Shown here piece by piece: positions 51,212 to 60,873 of a stretch of DNA of 64,000 nucleotides. Position 1 is the first letter of the stretch. Each line of letters starts with the position of its first letter. The translations under genes and the position numbers were made by a program. The stretch spans positions 46,931 through 110,930 of the forward strand of contig VXNP01000050.1 in the NCBI GenBank assembly GCA_009840525.1. The letters run 5' to 3'. A model generated the notes under the pieces. That model worked only from the letters and a program-made list of their open reading frames with translations. It did not search any database and was not told where the DNA came from. This stretch comes from Gammaproteobacteria bacterium (GTDB lineage Bacteria > Gemmatimonadota > Gemmatimonadetes > Longimicrobiales > Gaopeijiaceae).

Positions 51212-52999
51212 ATGGCGCGGCTGCCACTGCTGTTGCACACGGCTCTCGGCCTGGCGCTCGCGGCCTGCGTCGGCTGTGGGGATCCCTCGCCGGCGGGAGA
51301 AGCCGCCTTCCCGGAGTCGTGGCGGTACCGGGACACACCCGCCCCCGTCACCGCAACCAACGGGATGGTCGTCACGACCGACGAACTCGCCAGCCAGGTC
51401 GGTGTCGACGTCCTTCGGTCCGGCGGGAACGCGATGGATGCCGCCGTCGCGGTGATGTTCGCGTTGGCCGTCGTCAACCCGGAAGCAGGGAACCTCGGAG
51501 GTGACGGGTTTCTGGTGCTTCGGACGGCGGACGGCGAGACGGCGGCTCTCGACTTCCGCGCCCGCGCTCCCTTCGCTTCGACGCGGGACATGTACCTGGA
51601 CGACGGCGGCGAAGTCACGGAGGACGTCGTGGTCGGCCATCTATCCGTCGGAGTGCCCGGAACCGTCGACGGAATGTGGGAAGTCCATCGGCGCTTCGGC
51701 CGCATGGAATGGGCCGCGCTCCTTGACCCCGCGATCGAGCTTGCCGGAGGCTTCCCCGTTCGGCCCCGCTTCCTGAACTCGCTGGGCGACGCGATGGTCG
51801 CGGCGCTTCAGGCCTTTCCAGCCTCGGCCGAGCAGTTCCTGCCCCGCGGCGGCCAGCCGCCCGCCGTCGGGGACACGCTTCGCCAGCCGGACCTGGCCCG
51901 GACTCTGAGGCGCCTCCGCGATCTCGGCCGCGATGACTTCTACGTAGGGGAAACGGCCGACCTCATCATCGCCGAGATGGCACGTGGCGGCGGCATCCTC
52001 ACCCGCCGGGACCTCGCCGAATACCAGGCGGTCTGGCGCGAGCCGGTCGCGTTCGAATACCGGGGTCACACGGTCATCTCGATGCCGCCGCCGTCGTCAG
52101 GAGGCGTCACGATGGCGCAGACCGCCGGGATCCTGGAGCGCTACGACCTTGCCTCCCTCGGCTGGCAGTCCGCGCAGACGATCCATCTGCACGCCGAGGC
52201 CTGGCGGCGAGGCTACGCCGACCGCAACCACTACCTGGCGGATCCGGACTTCGTGGAAATGCCCCTGGAGAGCCTGACCTCGGCGGCGTACGCGAGCGAG
52301 CGGGGAGCGACCATTTCCCTGGATGCCGCCACCCCATCCTCCGAGGTCGGGCCCGGACTGGAGGGTGCACCGGGGGAAGCCGGGACATCTCCACGCGTCA
52401 CTGTCCCCGACGAGGGCGAGAACACGACGCATTACTCCATCGTCGACGCCGATGGCAACGCCGTGTCGGTCACCACGACGGTGAACTCCTGGTACGGAAG
52501 CAAGGTGACCGTCACCGGGGCAGGCTTCATTCTGAACAACGACATGGACGACCTCGCCGCCAGGCCCGGCTTCGCCAACCAGTTCGGCCTCGTGCAGGGC
52601 GAAAACAACGCCATCGAGCCGGGGAAGCGGATGCTGTCCTCCATGTCGCCGACCATCGTCCTGGGACCGGACGGGGAGCTCGCCATGGTAACCGGCACAC
52701 CCGGTGGCGCGACCATCATCACCACGGTGTTCCAGACGATCTCCAACGTCGTGGACTTCGGCATGGATGTCGTCGAGGCCGTTCTGGCGCCGCGGGTCCA
52801 CCACCAGCATCTGCCGGACCAGATCTTCTACGAGGCGGGAGCGCTCTCGCCGGAGACCGTCTCGCGGCTGGAGGCGCTCGGTCACGTGGTAGTCGAGCGG
52901 GGAGGGCTCTCCGGCGATGTTCAGATGATCGTCGTCGTGGACGGCCTGCCCACCGCGTGGTCCGATCCCCGGCGCGGGGGCAGGGCACTGGGGTACTGA
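51212..52999 (+). CDS. ggt: gamma-glutamyltransferase, exported
   Basis: 595 residues, an Ntn hydrolase that self-cleaves. Signal/lipobox ALAACVGCG. NAMDAAVAVMFALAVVNPEAGNLGGDGFLVL marks the large subunit; the nucleophile is Thr405 in NTTHYSIVD, where the small subunit would begin. LSSMSPTIVL and GTPGGATIITTVFQ provide substrate and oxyanion residues. It cleaves gamma-glutamyl bonds, e.g. of glutathione, in the periplasm. ATG with AGGAG nine bases upstream. The ferritin gene follows by 46 bp. Confidence 0.95.
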   Translation: MARLPLLLHTALGLALAACVGCGDPSPAGEAAFPESWRYRDTPAPVTATNGMVVTTDELASQVGVDVLRSGGNAMDAAVAVMFALAVVNPEAGNLGGDGFLVLRTADGETAALDFRARAPFASTRDMYLDDGGEVTEDVVVGHLSVGVPGTVDGMWEVHRRFGRMEWAALLDPAIELAGGFPVRPRFLNSLGDAMVAALQAFPASAEQFLPRGGQPPAVGDTLRQPDLARTLRRLRDLGRDDFYVGETADLIIAEMARGGGILTRRDLAEYQAVWREPVAFEYRGHTVISMPPPSSGGVTMAQTAGILERYDLASLGWQSAQTIHLHAEAWRRGYADRNHYLADPDFVEMPLESLTSAAYASERGATISLDAATPSSEVGPGLEGAPGEAGTSPRVTVPDEGENTTHYSIVDADGNAVSVTTTVNSWYGSKVTVTGAGFILNNDMDDLAARPGFANQFGLVQGENNAIEPGKRMLSSMSPTIVLGPDGELAMVTGTPGGATIITTVFQTISNVVDFGMDVVEAVLAPRVHHQHLPDQIFYEAGALSPETVSRLEALGHVVVERGGLSGDVQMIVVVDGLPTAWSDPRRGGRALGY

Positions 53000-53045
53000 A
53001 CACGCGGAACAAGCCTTCTTCACCAACCCAGGGGACGCAACGCAG

Positions 53046-53549
53046 ATGATTGGAAACAGAGTTGAGGCAGCGCTCAACGAGCAGATCGTGCAGGAGTTCT
53101 ACGCCAGCCAGTACTACCTTTCCATGAGCGCGCACTTCGAGCGGACGGGATATCCGGGCTTCGCCCACTGGATGCGCATGCAGGCGGACGAGGAGCGGGA
53201 GCACGCGCTGCGCATCTTCGACTTCGTGAACGACCGCGCCGGCCGCGTCGATCTCGGCCGCATCGACGCCCCGCCCTCGGATTTCGGCTCGCCGCTGGAG
53301 GTGTTCCAGGCGGCGCTGGCCCACGAACGCAGGGTGACCGCGCTCATCGGCGAACTTTACCGCCTCGCCATGGAGGAGACCGACTACCCTACCCAGGTGA
53401 TGCTGCAGTGGTTCGTCAACGAGCAGGTGCAGGAGGAGAAGGTCGCCTCCGACATCGTCGACCGGCTGCGCCTGGCGGGCGACGACAAGTCGGCGCTGCT
53501 GCTGCTCGAAACGGAACTCGGCCAGCGGCAGGGCGAGGCCGAGGGTTGA
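53046..53549 (+). CDS. ferritin
   Basis: 167 residues, four-helix bundle. Ferroxidase ligands are visible in EFYASQYYLS (Glu), QADEEREHALRIF (Glu, His), ALAHERRVT (Glu) and the later Gln/Glu of NEQVQEEK. No Met ligand for haem, so a non-haem ferritin of the FtnA type. It oxidises and stores iron. Its TGA is followed immediately by the convergent stop of the DUF1592 gene. Confidence 0.95.
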   Translation: MIGNRVEAALNEQIVQEFYASQYYLSMSAHFERTGYPGFAHWMRMQADEEREHALRIFDFVNDRAGRVDLGRIDAPPSDFGSPLEVFQAALAHERRVTALIGELYRLAMEETDYPTQVMLQWFVNEQVQEEKVASDIVDRLRLAGDDKSALLLLETELGQRQGEAEG

Positions 53550-56006
53550 TCAGCCTCCGCTCTGCGCGTCCTCCGCCGTGGTGGCGCTCTTCATCTGGAA
53601 GGCCTCGCTCTCGACCACGCCGCGAATAAAGGCCGACATGCGGTTGCCTTCGGTCGCCGCCTTGCGCGCGATCTCGCGGATCTCGGGCTGGTCGTAGTAC
53701 TCCATCCGGCGACCCAGCGCGTACGCCATCAGGTTCGCGGTGAAGTGGCGGATCAGCGGTTCGGGGCGCTCCAGCAGGACGGCGCGCAACTCCTGCGGGG
53801 TGGTCACGTCGCTCCCGTCGTAGAAGGTCCCGCGCGTGTCGAGCGGGATGCCGTGCTCGCGGATGCGCCACTTGCCGGTCACGTCGAAGTTGTCGAGCGC
53901 CAGCCCGATCGGGTCCATGAACTGGTGACAGGCGTTGCACACCGGGCTCGCCCGGTGCCGCTCCATGCGCTCGCGCGTCGTCAGGATGGTGGTGCCCTCG
54001 ACGGCCTCGGTCTCTTCCAGGTCGGGAACGCCCGGCGGAGGGGGCGGCGGCGGCGTGCCCAGAACCACCTCCATCACCCACTTGCCGCGCAACACCGGTG
54101 AAGTACGGTTGGCCACCGAGGTCAGGGTGAGGACGCTGCCGTGGCCGAAGATGCCTGCCCGGCGATCGTCCGGGTACTCGACGCGCTGGAACTCCTCGCC
54201 CACGACCCCCGGGATCCCGTAGTGCTTGGCCAGCCGTTCGTTCACGAAGGTGTAGTCGGCCGTGTAGAGCTCCAGGAAGCTGCGGTCCTCCCGCACCAGG
54301 TTCATGAAGAGGAGTTCCGTCTCCCTCGTCATGGCGTCGGCCAACTGCTGGTGGTAGTCGGGGAACATCAGGCGGTCCGGATGCACCAGATCCAGGTCCT
54401 GGAGGCGCAGCCACTGGTTGGCGAAGCGGGTGCCGAGCGCGTCGGAACGCGGGTCGGCGATCATGCGCTCGACCTGGTCTCGCAGGTTGTCCGAGAGCCT
54501 GCCGCGCTCGGCCAGCGACACCAGTTCCTCGTCGGGAGGCGTGCCCCAGAGGAAGTAGGAGAGCCGGCTGGCCAGGGCCAGCTCGCTGATCCGGTAGCTG
54601 CCGTCGCGCGCGCTGCCCGCGACCGGCTCGAAGCGGAACACGAAGTCGGGACTGGCCAGAATTGCCTGCAGGGCGAGCCGCACGCCGGTCTCGAAGCCGC
54701 CCGCGTCCTCGCCCTGGCGGTAGAACTCCATGAGTTCGGAGACGTCGAGTTCGGTCAGTGAGCGCCGGAACGCGGCAGAGCCGAGACGGGTCACGATGTC
54801 GCGCGCGCAAGCCTCCGCCTCCTCGGGGGCGGTGGGACGGCAGGTGAAGATGCGGCGGCGCACCGGGTTCTCGGACACGCCGGTCACCTGGAACGGGCCC
54901 GCAATGGTCAGATCCTTGATGTGCGGGAGGGCGGTGATACCGTACCCGTCCGCGCCGATGCGGCGATCGGCCAGCGACCAGTCGTGGCGCGACATGAGGT
55001 CGGGCACCGGTCCCTCGAACTGCTTGAGGAAGACCGCCGAGACCTGGTGCGGTCCGGCGGTGACGAAGAAGGACTGGCTCTCCTGGTTCGCTCCGTTGGG
55101 ATCGGCCACGTGCATGAACTGGTCGACGTTGAGCAGGGCGACGCGCTCACCGTCGATGGAGATCTCGATCTGCTCACCCTGGGTGACGTTGCCGAAGAAC
55201 TCTCCGGTGGTCGTGTGGTCGAAGGCCATCTTCACGCTGTACTCGCCATCGGCCGGGAAGTTGTGCAGGGCGGAGATGCCGCCGCGGGTGCCGAAGGGCG
55301 CCCCGTCGATGCGCTCCCACTGGGAGAAGTAACCGGACTTGGAGTACGTGGTCTCGCTGGGCTGGACTTCGAGGTTGCCGACCGCGAGCCGGCTGATCTC
55401 GGCGGCGGCGTTCAGATACGCGTCCATGAGCGTGGGGGAGAGCAACTGGACGTCGGCGATGTTGTCGAAATTGGCGCTCTTGGTGTCGAGAGGCAGGTAG
55501 AGGCCGGCGTCGACCCTGAGCCCCAGCAGGCTCTCGACGGAGGCCTCGTATTCGGCTCGGTTGAGGCGCTGGAAGGTGCGGGTGCCGGGGTTGGGATTGC
55601 GGGCCGCGGCTTCGTCCAGGGTGGACTCGAGCGTCTCGACCAGTGCCACCAGGGAGTCACCGCCGGGCCGGGGAAAGCCCGGGGGCGGCATCATGCCGGC
55701 GCGCAGCTTCATGATCATGCGCTCGGCGGTCTGGGCGTTGTCGGTCGCGTTCTCGACCTCGAAGGCCTGCAGGGTGGTGTTGCCGGTCAGGAGGACGTCG
55801 TTGTGGCACACGACGCAATAAGTGCGCACCAGGGTGGTGAGGGTCTCCGGAGCGGGGTGCGGCGCGCGCTCGGAACTCGCCGGGCGCATGGACGAGAAGT
55901 CGGTCACGGGCTCCACGCCCAAGGGTCCGCCAGCCAGTGAAATCCCGGGATCGCTACCCGTTATGGCCACGCCGAGAACCATCATTCCGGCGACAAGTAT
56001 CCTCAT
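53550..56006 (-). CDS. DUF1592/DUF1588-family cytochrome-like protein (PSD1 type)
   Basis: 818 residues, exported. N-terminal haem motif CVVCH (Cys64, Cys67, His68). Then in order: DUF1587-like FQRLNRAEYEASVESLLGL, a carbohydrate-binding-like region (about 210-350), DUF1592 around FRRSLTELDVSELMEFY, DUF1588 with PVCNACHQFMDPIGLALDNFD, and DUF1585 at the end (ALGRRMEYYD, IRGVVESEAFQMK). Such proteins are abundant in Planctomycetota and relatives and are usually paired with DUF1552; the reaction is unknown. A Pro7 run (GTPPPPPPPG) lies before DUF1588. The ankyrin gene is 88 bp upstream. Confidence 0.92.
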   Translation of the reverse strand: MRILVAGMMVLGVAITGSDPGISLAGGPLGVEPVTDFSSMRPASSERAPHPAPETLTTLVRTYCVVCHNDVLLTGNTTLQAFEVENATDNAQTAERMIMKLRAGMMPPPGFPRPGGDSLVALVETLESTLDEAAARNPNPGTRTFQRLNRAEYEASVESLLGLRVDAGLYLPLDTKSANFDNIADVQLLSPTLMDAYLNAAAEISRLAVGNLEVQPSETTYSKSGYFSQWERIDGAPFGTRGGISALHNFPADGEYSVKMAFDHTTTGEFFGNVTQGEQIEISIDGERVALLNVDQFMHVADPNGANQESQSFFVTAGPHQVSAVFLKQFEGPVPDLMSRHDWSLADRRIGADGYGITALPHIKDLTIAGPFQVTGVSENPVRRRIFTCRPTAPEEAEACARDIVTRLGSAAFRRSLTELDVSELMEFYRQGEDAGGFETGVRLALQAILASPDFVFRFEPVAGSARDGSYRISELALASRLSYFLWGTPPDEELVSLAERGRLSDNLRDQVERMIADPRSDALGTRFANQWLRLQDLDLVHPDRLMFPDYHQQLADAMTRETELLFMNLVREDRSFLELYTADYTFVNERLAKHYGIPGVVGEEFQRVEYPDDRRAGIFGHGSVLTLTSVANRTSPVLRGKWVMEVVLGTPPPPPPPGVPDLEETEAVEGTTILTTRERMERHRASPVCNACHQFMDPIGLALDNFDVTGKWRIREHGIPLDTRGTFYDGSDVTTPQELRAVLLERPEPLIRHFTANLMAYALGRRMEYYDQPEIREIARKAATEGNRMSAFIRGVVESEAFQMKSATTAEDAQSGG

Positions 56007-56094
56007 CGTGCCTCACCTCGTCTGAAAAAACACATCAAGTCCGTGGCCGGTCCGCTCCCGCACCTGCCGGGTGAGGCAGACCACCCCGATCCGG

Positions 56095-57936
56095 TCAGCA
56101 GGAAACGCAGTTGTGGTTGTTGATGGCGCCCATGCCCTCGAGCAGCGCGATGGTCTCCGGGAAGGGCTGGATGCGCTGCACGGGGCCGTTGGCCATGTCG
56201 ACCACTGTCTGGCCGCGCCGGCTCACCGCCATCACGTCGGCGCCCTTCTCCACCAGGTAGAGGATCAACTCGTTGTCGCCGCGCGCCGCCGCGAAGTGCA
56301 GCGGCGTGTAGCCGTTGTGGTCGCGTGCGTTCACGTCGGCGCCCAGCTCCTCGACCAGCAACCGCACGGACGGCATCCAGCCGTTGGGGACATGGATGTG
56401 CGACACCCCCGCGCGCCCGGCCCCGTCACCGCCGCTGTACCCCACACCGGAGGCGGCGTGAATGGGGAACACGCCCGGGCCGCCGGTGGGCACCGGGGGC
56501 AGGCCCGAGGGGTCGACCCGGTCGCCGCCTCCACCGCCGTAGCCTCCGCGCCTGCGCGCCGGGGGCCTGCGGGTGGGGGTGGTGGGATCGGCGCCGTACT
56601 GGAGCAGGAGCCGCATCGCCTTCTCGTCGGTGCCGTGGGCTGCCCGCCAGAAGGGGCTCGCGCCCCACATGTTCACGCTCAACTGGGCGAAGTTGTACTC
56701 CAGGTACCAGAGGTGGCGGTCCAGCTGCACGTTGGGATCGGCGCCCGCTTCGAGCAGCGCCTCCATCACCTGCAGGTGCGTGACCTCCTGCTGCTTGAAG
56801 GCCTGCTGCTGGGGATAGCGCGTCTTGGGCGCGTACTGGGTGTTGATGACGGCGAAGAGCGGGGTCGCCCCGGAGAGGTCGGCCAGCCTGGCGTCGGCGC
56901 CGCGCTCGAGCAGCTCGAGCATCAGGTCGAAGTGCCCGTTGATGGCCGCGATCAGGAGCGGGCTGTTCCTCTCGCCCCCGCTCACCTGGTTGACGTCGGC
57001 GCCCGCGTCGAGGAGGGCGTGGACCACGTCGCGGAAGCCGTCGCGGCTGGCGTGCAGCAGCGCGGTCAGCCCGCCCTGGTTCCCCACCATCTCGTGGTAC
57101 GAGAGCGCGTTGGTCTGGAGCAGGGCGAGCTGGTTCTCCGTCATCTCCTGGTCGGTGGCCTTGCCGATGATCTCCTCGGGAGAAAGCGCCTGCACCCGCC
57201 ACGCCGCCTCCGACGCCGCCTGTACCTGCTGCGGCGTGGGTGCCCACAGGCCCGGGTTGTCGGACTGCGCCCGGAACGACTCCAGCACCTCGTTGCGCGC
57301 CGCCCTGGCCGCCCTGTCCACCGCGTAGCGGGTGGGCATGTGCAGCACGTTTTCGGTCAGCGATACGTCCGCGCCGAGTTCGACCAGGGTGTTCACGGCC
57401 ACCAGCCGGTTGAAGCCGGCCGCGAAGATGAGCGGCGTCTGCCCCCACTGGTGGTCGCGCGCGTCGACCTCCGCCCCGCCGGCCGCCAGGGTCCGGATCG
57501 CCTCGCCGCTGCCGGCCTTGGCCGCCAGGTGCATCGGGGTTACCCCGGTGCGCGAGGTCGCCACCGCCGGATCGGCCCCGGCTTCCACCAGTTGCCCGAT
57601 CACTTCGGCGTGCCCGCCGCGGGCCGCCATGTGCATCGGGGTGTAGGCGTCGTTGCGGGTCAGCGGAGCCAGATTGGCACCCGCGTAGATGAGCACGCCG
57701 GCCACGGCGGCGTCCCCGTTGTCGGCGGCCCAGTGCAGCGCGGTCAGGCCGTCGCTGTGGGGGGCGTTCACGTCGGCGCCGCTCCTGAGCAGCTCCCTCA
57801 CCTCGTCCAGGTCGCCGCGCATGGCCGCGTCGGCCACGGGGGAGTCGGGGGGAGTCGCCGCGGTCGCGACCAGCAGCACCAGCAGCGCCGCAACCACGTC
57901 AAGGCGGGGGCGCGCACTTCTTCTTCCGTCCTTCAT
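56095..57936 (-). CDS. exported ankyrin-repeat protein
   Basis: 613 residues, N-terminal hydrophobic signal (VVAALLVLLVATAATP). At least nine ankyrin repeats: GLTALHWAADNGDAAVAGVL, YTPMHMAARGGHAEVIGQL, VTPMHLAAKAGSGEAIRTLA, and later NSPLLIAAINGHFDLMLEL and YTPLHFAAARGDNELILYL. Two non-ankyrin inserts occur: about 215-290 (Gln/Ala-rich helices) and a Gly/Arg-rich stretch near 475. The chain ends NNHNCVSC, a CxxC tail. It lies between the DUF1552 and DUF1592 genes; probably a scaffold for them in the periplasm. Confidence 0.9.
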   Translation of the reverse strand: MKDGRRSARPRLDVVAALLVLLVATAATPPDSPVADAAMRGDLDEVRELLRSGADVNAPHSDGLTALHWAADNGDAAVAGVLIYAGANLAPLTRNDAYTPMHMAARGGHAEVIGQLVEAGADPAVATSRTGVTPMHLAAKAGSGEAIRTLAAGGAEVDARDHQWGQTPLIFAAGFNRLVAVNTLVELGADVSLTENVLHMPTRYAVDRAARAARNEVLESFRAQSDNPGLWAPTPQQVQAASEAAWRVQALSPEEIIGKATDQEMTENQLALLQTNALSYHEMVGNQGGLTALLHASRDGFRDVVHALLDAGADVNQVSGGERNSPLLIAAINGHFDLMLELLERGADARLADLSGATPLFAVINTQYAPKTRYPQQQAFKQQEVTHLQVMEALLEAGADPNVQLDRHLWYLEYNFAQLSVNMWGASPFWRAAHGTDEKAMRLLLQYGADPTTPTRRPPARRRGGYGGGGGDRVDPSGLPPVPTGGPGVFPIHAASGVGYSGGDGAGRAGVSHIHVPNGWMPSVRLLVEELGADVNARDHNGYTPLHFAAARGDNELILYLVEKGADVMAVSRRGQTVVDMANGPVQRIQPFPETIALLEGMGAINNHNCVSC

Positions 57937-57996
57937 CTCGCCTCCGGCTATTATCCTGGATGCGGCCCCCCGCGGGGAGAGGCCGATCCGAGTTCG

Positions 57997-59421
57997 TCAG
58001 CTGCCGCTGGCCTGCTCCACCATCGAGGTCGGCATGGACAGGGCGAATTCCCCGGTGCTGTTGCCGAAGCCGTCCATGTCGTCGAGGCCGAGCGTGTGAA
58101 GCAGGGTGAGCATCGGGTTGGCCAGCGGGGTTCCGTCCGGCGCCTTAAGGTGCAGGCCACCCTCCAGCCGTCCGTTGGCCCCGCCCAGCACGATGAAGGG
58201 CACCCGCTTGTGGTTGTGCAGGTTCGGGTCGCCCATCGCCGATCCGTAGAGGATCATGCTCTTGTCGAGCAGGTTCGAGTCGCCTTCCTCGATGCCCTTC
58301 AGCTTCTCCAGGAAGTAGGGAAGCGTGCTCACATGGTAGCGGTTGATGAGGTTGAACTCCGACACCGCCTCCGGGTTGCCGCCGTGGTGCGAGGCCGGGT
58401 GGAAGGGCTTGTCGGTGCCGCTCTCGGGGAAGACCCGCGCCGAGGAGTCGCGCCCCATCTTGAAGGAGAAGACGCGCGTCATGTCGGACTGGAAGGCTAG
58501 CGCCTGCACGTCCCACATCTGCTCGACGTGCTCGCGGAAGGAATCCGGCACCCCGGCCGGGGCCTCCGGCAGCTCGCGGGTCTCGCCGCTCTGGTTCTGC
58601 GCCTCGGTCATCTCGATGCGCCGCTCGAGCTCGCGGATGTTGTCCATGTAGCGGTCGAGGCGGGCCCGGTCCTCCAGCCCCAGTTCCGTCTTGAGGCGCG
58701 CGGCCCGTGCGGCCACCCAATCCAGGATGCTCCGGTTCTCACGCCGGCGCGCCACGCGATCCTCCGGGGTGCTGCCCGCCCCGAAGAGCTGGTCGAAGGC
58801 CACCCGTGGATCGCGGATGACGGGAAGCGGCTCGGTGGGGGAGGCCCAGCTGATCGAGTCGGTGTAGACGCAGGTGTAGCCGTACGCGCAGCCGCCCGAC
58901 TGGTCCACGTTCTCAATGCAGAGCTGCATCGACGGAATCGGCGTGTCCTGGCCGAAGCGCTGGGCGTACAACTGGTCCATCGACGTGCCGATGTACACGT
59001 CCGAGCCCTCGGTCTGCCGCGGGTGCGCCTGGGTCAGGTAGACCGCGCTGGTGCGGAAGTGGTCGCCCCCGATCTCCTTGGGCTGGAACGCCTCCGCCAT
59101 CTGGCAGTCCGTGTTGGACACGATGGTGAGGTAGTCGCGGTACGGCTCGAGAGAACTGAGGGCGCTGGTGCTCAGGTCGAAGTTCCGGCCGATCTGCGCC
59201 GGCGACCACAGATGCTGGGTCGCGCCCCAGTCGTTGGAGCCCGCCGCGCCGTGCACCATCTCGATGCCGACCAGGCGGGTCTTGTCGACCGCCGCCGCCA
59301 CCTCCCTCCAGCGGCCGCCCGCGGGAACCATGGCGTCCAGAAGCGGCAGTCCCACCGCCACTCCCGCGGCCCCGCGCAGGAAGGTACGCCGCGGGATGTG
59401 CTTGCCCGTGATGAAGTTCAT
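57997..59421 (-). CDS. DUF1552 family Tat-exported protein
   Basis: 474 residues. Tat signal IPRRTFLRGAAGVAVGLPLLDAMVP. The DUF1552 body contains HLWSPAQIGRNFDLST, SALSSLEPYRDYLTIVSNTDC, GDHFRTSAVYLTQAHP, the SRHHGG-like ASHHGGNPE, and YGSAMGDPNLHNHKRVPFIVLGG, resembling sulfatase/DUF1501-like folds in layout. Function unknown; almost always encoded with DUF1592 cytochromes. It starts this three-gene run, 117 bp after SusD. Confidence 0.92.
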   Translation of the reverse strand: MNFITGKHIPRRTFLRGAAGVAVGLPLLDAMVPAGGRWREVAAAVDKTRLVGIEMVHGAAGSNDWGATQHLWSPAQIGRNFDLSTSALSSLEPYRDYLTIVSNTDCQMAEAFQPKEIGGDHFRTSAVYLTQAHPRQTEGSDVYIGTSMDQLYAQRFGQDTPIPSMQLCIENVDQSGGCAYGYTCVYTDSISWASPTEPLPVIRDPRVAFDQLFGAGSTPEDRVARRRENRSILDWVAARAARLKTELGLEDRARLDRYMDNIRELERRIEMTEAQNQSGETRELPEAPAGVPDSFREHVEQMWDVQALAFQSDMTRVFSFKMGRDSSARVFPESGTDKPFHPASHHGGNPEAVSEFNLINRYHVSTLPYFLEKLKGIEEGDSNLLDKSMILYGSAMGDPNLHNHKRVPFIVLGGANGRLEGGLHLKAPDGTPLANPMLTLLHTLGLDDMDGFGNSTGEFALSMPTSMVEQASGS

Positions 59422-59477
59422 CGTCCAGCCCTCCAGAGGGAGTCAGTCCATGCCAACCATTCATAATAGCGGGCGGA

Positions 59478-59504
59478 GGCTCCCGGCACCATCAGCCGGG
59501 AGCC
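59478..59504 (-). terminator. hairpin after susD, with adjacent 16-bp tandem repeat
   Basis: GGCTCCCGGC (59478-59487) and GCCGGGAGCC (59495-59504) form a perfect 10-bp stem with a 7-base loop. A 16-base unit (gccgggagccgctccg) follows twice in tandem (59495-59526), copying one arm. On the minus strand the stem lies after the susD stop without a strong T-run. A TATTAT (59463-59468) just beyond may be the -10 of the DUF1552 gene. Confidence 0.45.
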
Positions 59505-59538
59505 GCTCCGGCCGGGAGCCGCTCCGCTCCGCGCTCGC

Positions 59539-60861
59539 TCAGCCGCCCAGGTTGGGGTTGCGCTGCCTCTCGTTCTCCGAGATGGGGAAGCAGGTCGCCA
59601 TGGGCTCCTCACCGAACAGCGGCGTCAGGTCTTCCCAGCGGGGATATGGCGCCACGCCCGGCGTACCCTCGGCCGCCCAGCGGCGCAGGTCCACCAGGCG
59701 CCGGCCCTCCAGCAGACCCTCGATCATGCGCTCGGTCTTCAGCGCCGTCCACGCCTCTTCCAGGCTCATGGCGTTCCAGGGTGCCAGCGGCTCCCCGGTG
59801 TTGTCGCTGATGTACATCGAGCGCACCTGATTGATCAGCTCCATGCCCCCCGCGTAGTTGCCGTCGCGGAGCATTCCCTCGGCCCGGTAGAGAAGCATCT
59901 CCGTCCCGGTCCCCAGGTGGATCGGCGTAGAGTCGGTCAGCCACGTGAAGTTGCTCCAGGGCACCTGGCCGAACCCCTGCAGCGATGCGTTGGCGAAGGG
60001 CTGGTCGGGAATCCTGTGCCACGCCACCCGCGGATCCCCGGATTCCGCGTAGTAGCCGGTGCCGGGGATGGTCACCGGAAGATCGCTGGCCTCGAGCGGC
60101 AGCAGCGAGCGGATGTTGGCCGGGGCCTGTTCACCGAAGAAGGTGAAGAGGAGCGTGAACTGCCGGTAGGGCTCGTCGGCGTTGGCCCATCCGACCCTGC
60201 TGCGGGTGTTGAAGAAATCCGGATCCGGCTGCACCTCGAACACGAAGTTGGGCGGCACCTGGGCGGCGTCGCTGAGCGCGCCTCCCCAGTCGCCCTTCGC
60301 TACGCGGACCTGGGCTCGCCCTGCGTACGCCGCGTTGCTCTGCGTGGAATTGGCCGCCGCACCCAGCGCGGACGTGAAATGACTCTCGGCCTCGTCGAGC
60401 GCCGCGCCCGGGGGCTGCGGTGACCCGGACCGCTTGAGCCACTCGCACCAGTTCTCACCGAGAATCCGGTAGGTGTAGCCGGCCCAGATGTGCGCCTGGG
60501 CCAGGTTCTCGCCGGTTACGCCCCTCTCCAGCGCGCTCTCGGCGATGAAGAGCGCCTGCTGCACGTTGGCCCAGTCGGCGTTCACCTCGTTCGCCGGCAG
60601 GGATCCGCCCTGGACCGTCGGGTCGTGGGAGTTGGTGTCGCCGCCCGGGAAGAGCACCCGGGTGATGACCGCCGTCGTGTAGAACACGAAGTTGGCGGTC
60701 TCCAGCACCATCCGCTCGGCTCCACGCACCAGCCCCGCGTGCGAGGTCTCCTCGTCCAGGAACTTGTCCTGCACGGGACCGGGGTTGGTCACTTCGCATG
60801 CGCCCGCGAGCACGAGCAGGGCGAGCGCGGGAGTCGTCAGTCGTCTGCTAATCCTGGTCAT
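59539..60861 (-). CDS. SusD/RagB-family outer-membrane lipoprotein
   Basis: 440 residues, lipobox ALLVLAGACE. SusD features: helical TPR-like N-half (LETANFVFY, AQAHIWAGYTYRILGENWCEW), the LLYRAEGMLRDGNYAGGMELINQVR block and C-terminal LKTERMIEGLLEGRRLVDLRRWA and FPISENERQRNPNL. It caps a SusC channel and binds the nutrient. 12 bp after susC. Confidence 0.93.
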   Translation of the reverse strand: MTRISRRLTTPALALLVLAGACEVTNPGPVQDKFLDEETSHAGLVRGAERMVLETANFVFYTTAVITRVLFPGGDTNSHDPTVQGGSLPANEVNADWANVQQALFIAESALERGVTGENLAQAHIWAGYTYRILGENWCEWLKRSGSPQPPGAALDEAESHFTSALGAAANSTQSNAAYAGRAQVRVAKGDWGGALSDAAQVPPNFVFEVQPDPDFFNTRSRVGWANADEPYRQFTLLFTFFGEQAPANIRSLLPLEASDLPVTIPGTGYYAESGDPRVAWHRIPDQPFANASLQGFGQVPWSNFTWLTDSTPIHLGTGTEMLLYRAEGMLRDGNYAGGMELINQVRSMYISDNTGEPLAPWNAMSLEEAWTALKTERMIEGLLEGRRLVDLRRWAAEGTPGVAPYPRWEDLTPLFGEEPMATCFPISENERQRNPNLGG

Positions 60862-60873
60862 CGTGCGCCCTCC

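Noticed and set aside
56095-57936. Repeats in this gene as a CRISPR or DNA repeat array
   Set aside because: The periodicity is that of ankyrin repeats in the protein; DNA units are not conserved and there are no spacers.
56071-58500. 809-codon plus-strand frame
   Set aside because: Antisense to the ankyrin and DUF1552 genes; its His/Arg/Gln/Val repeats mirror the ankyrin repeats on the other strand.
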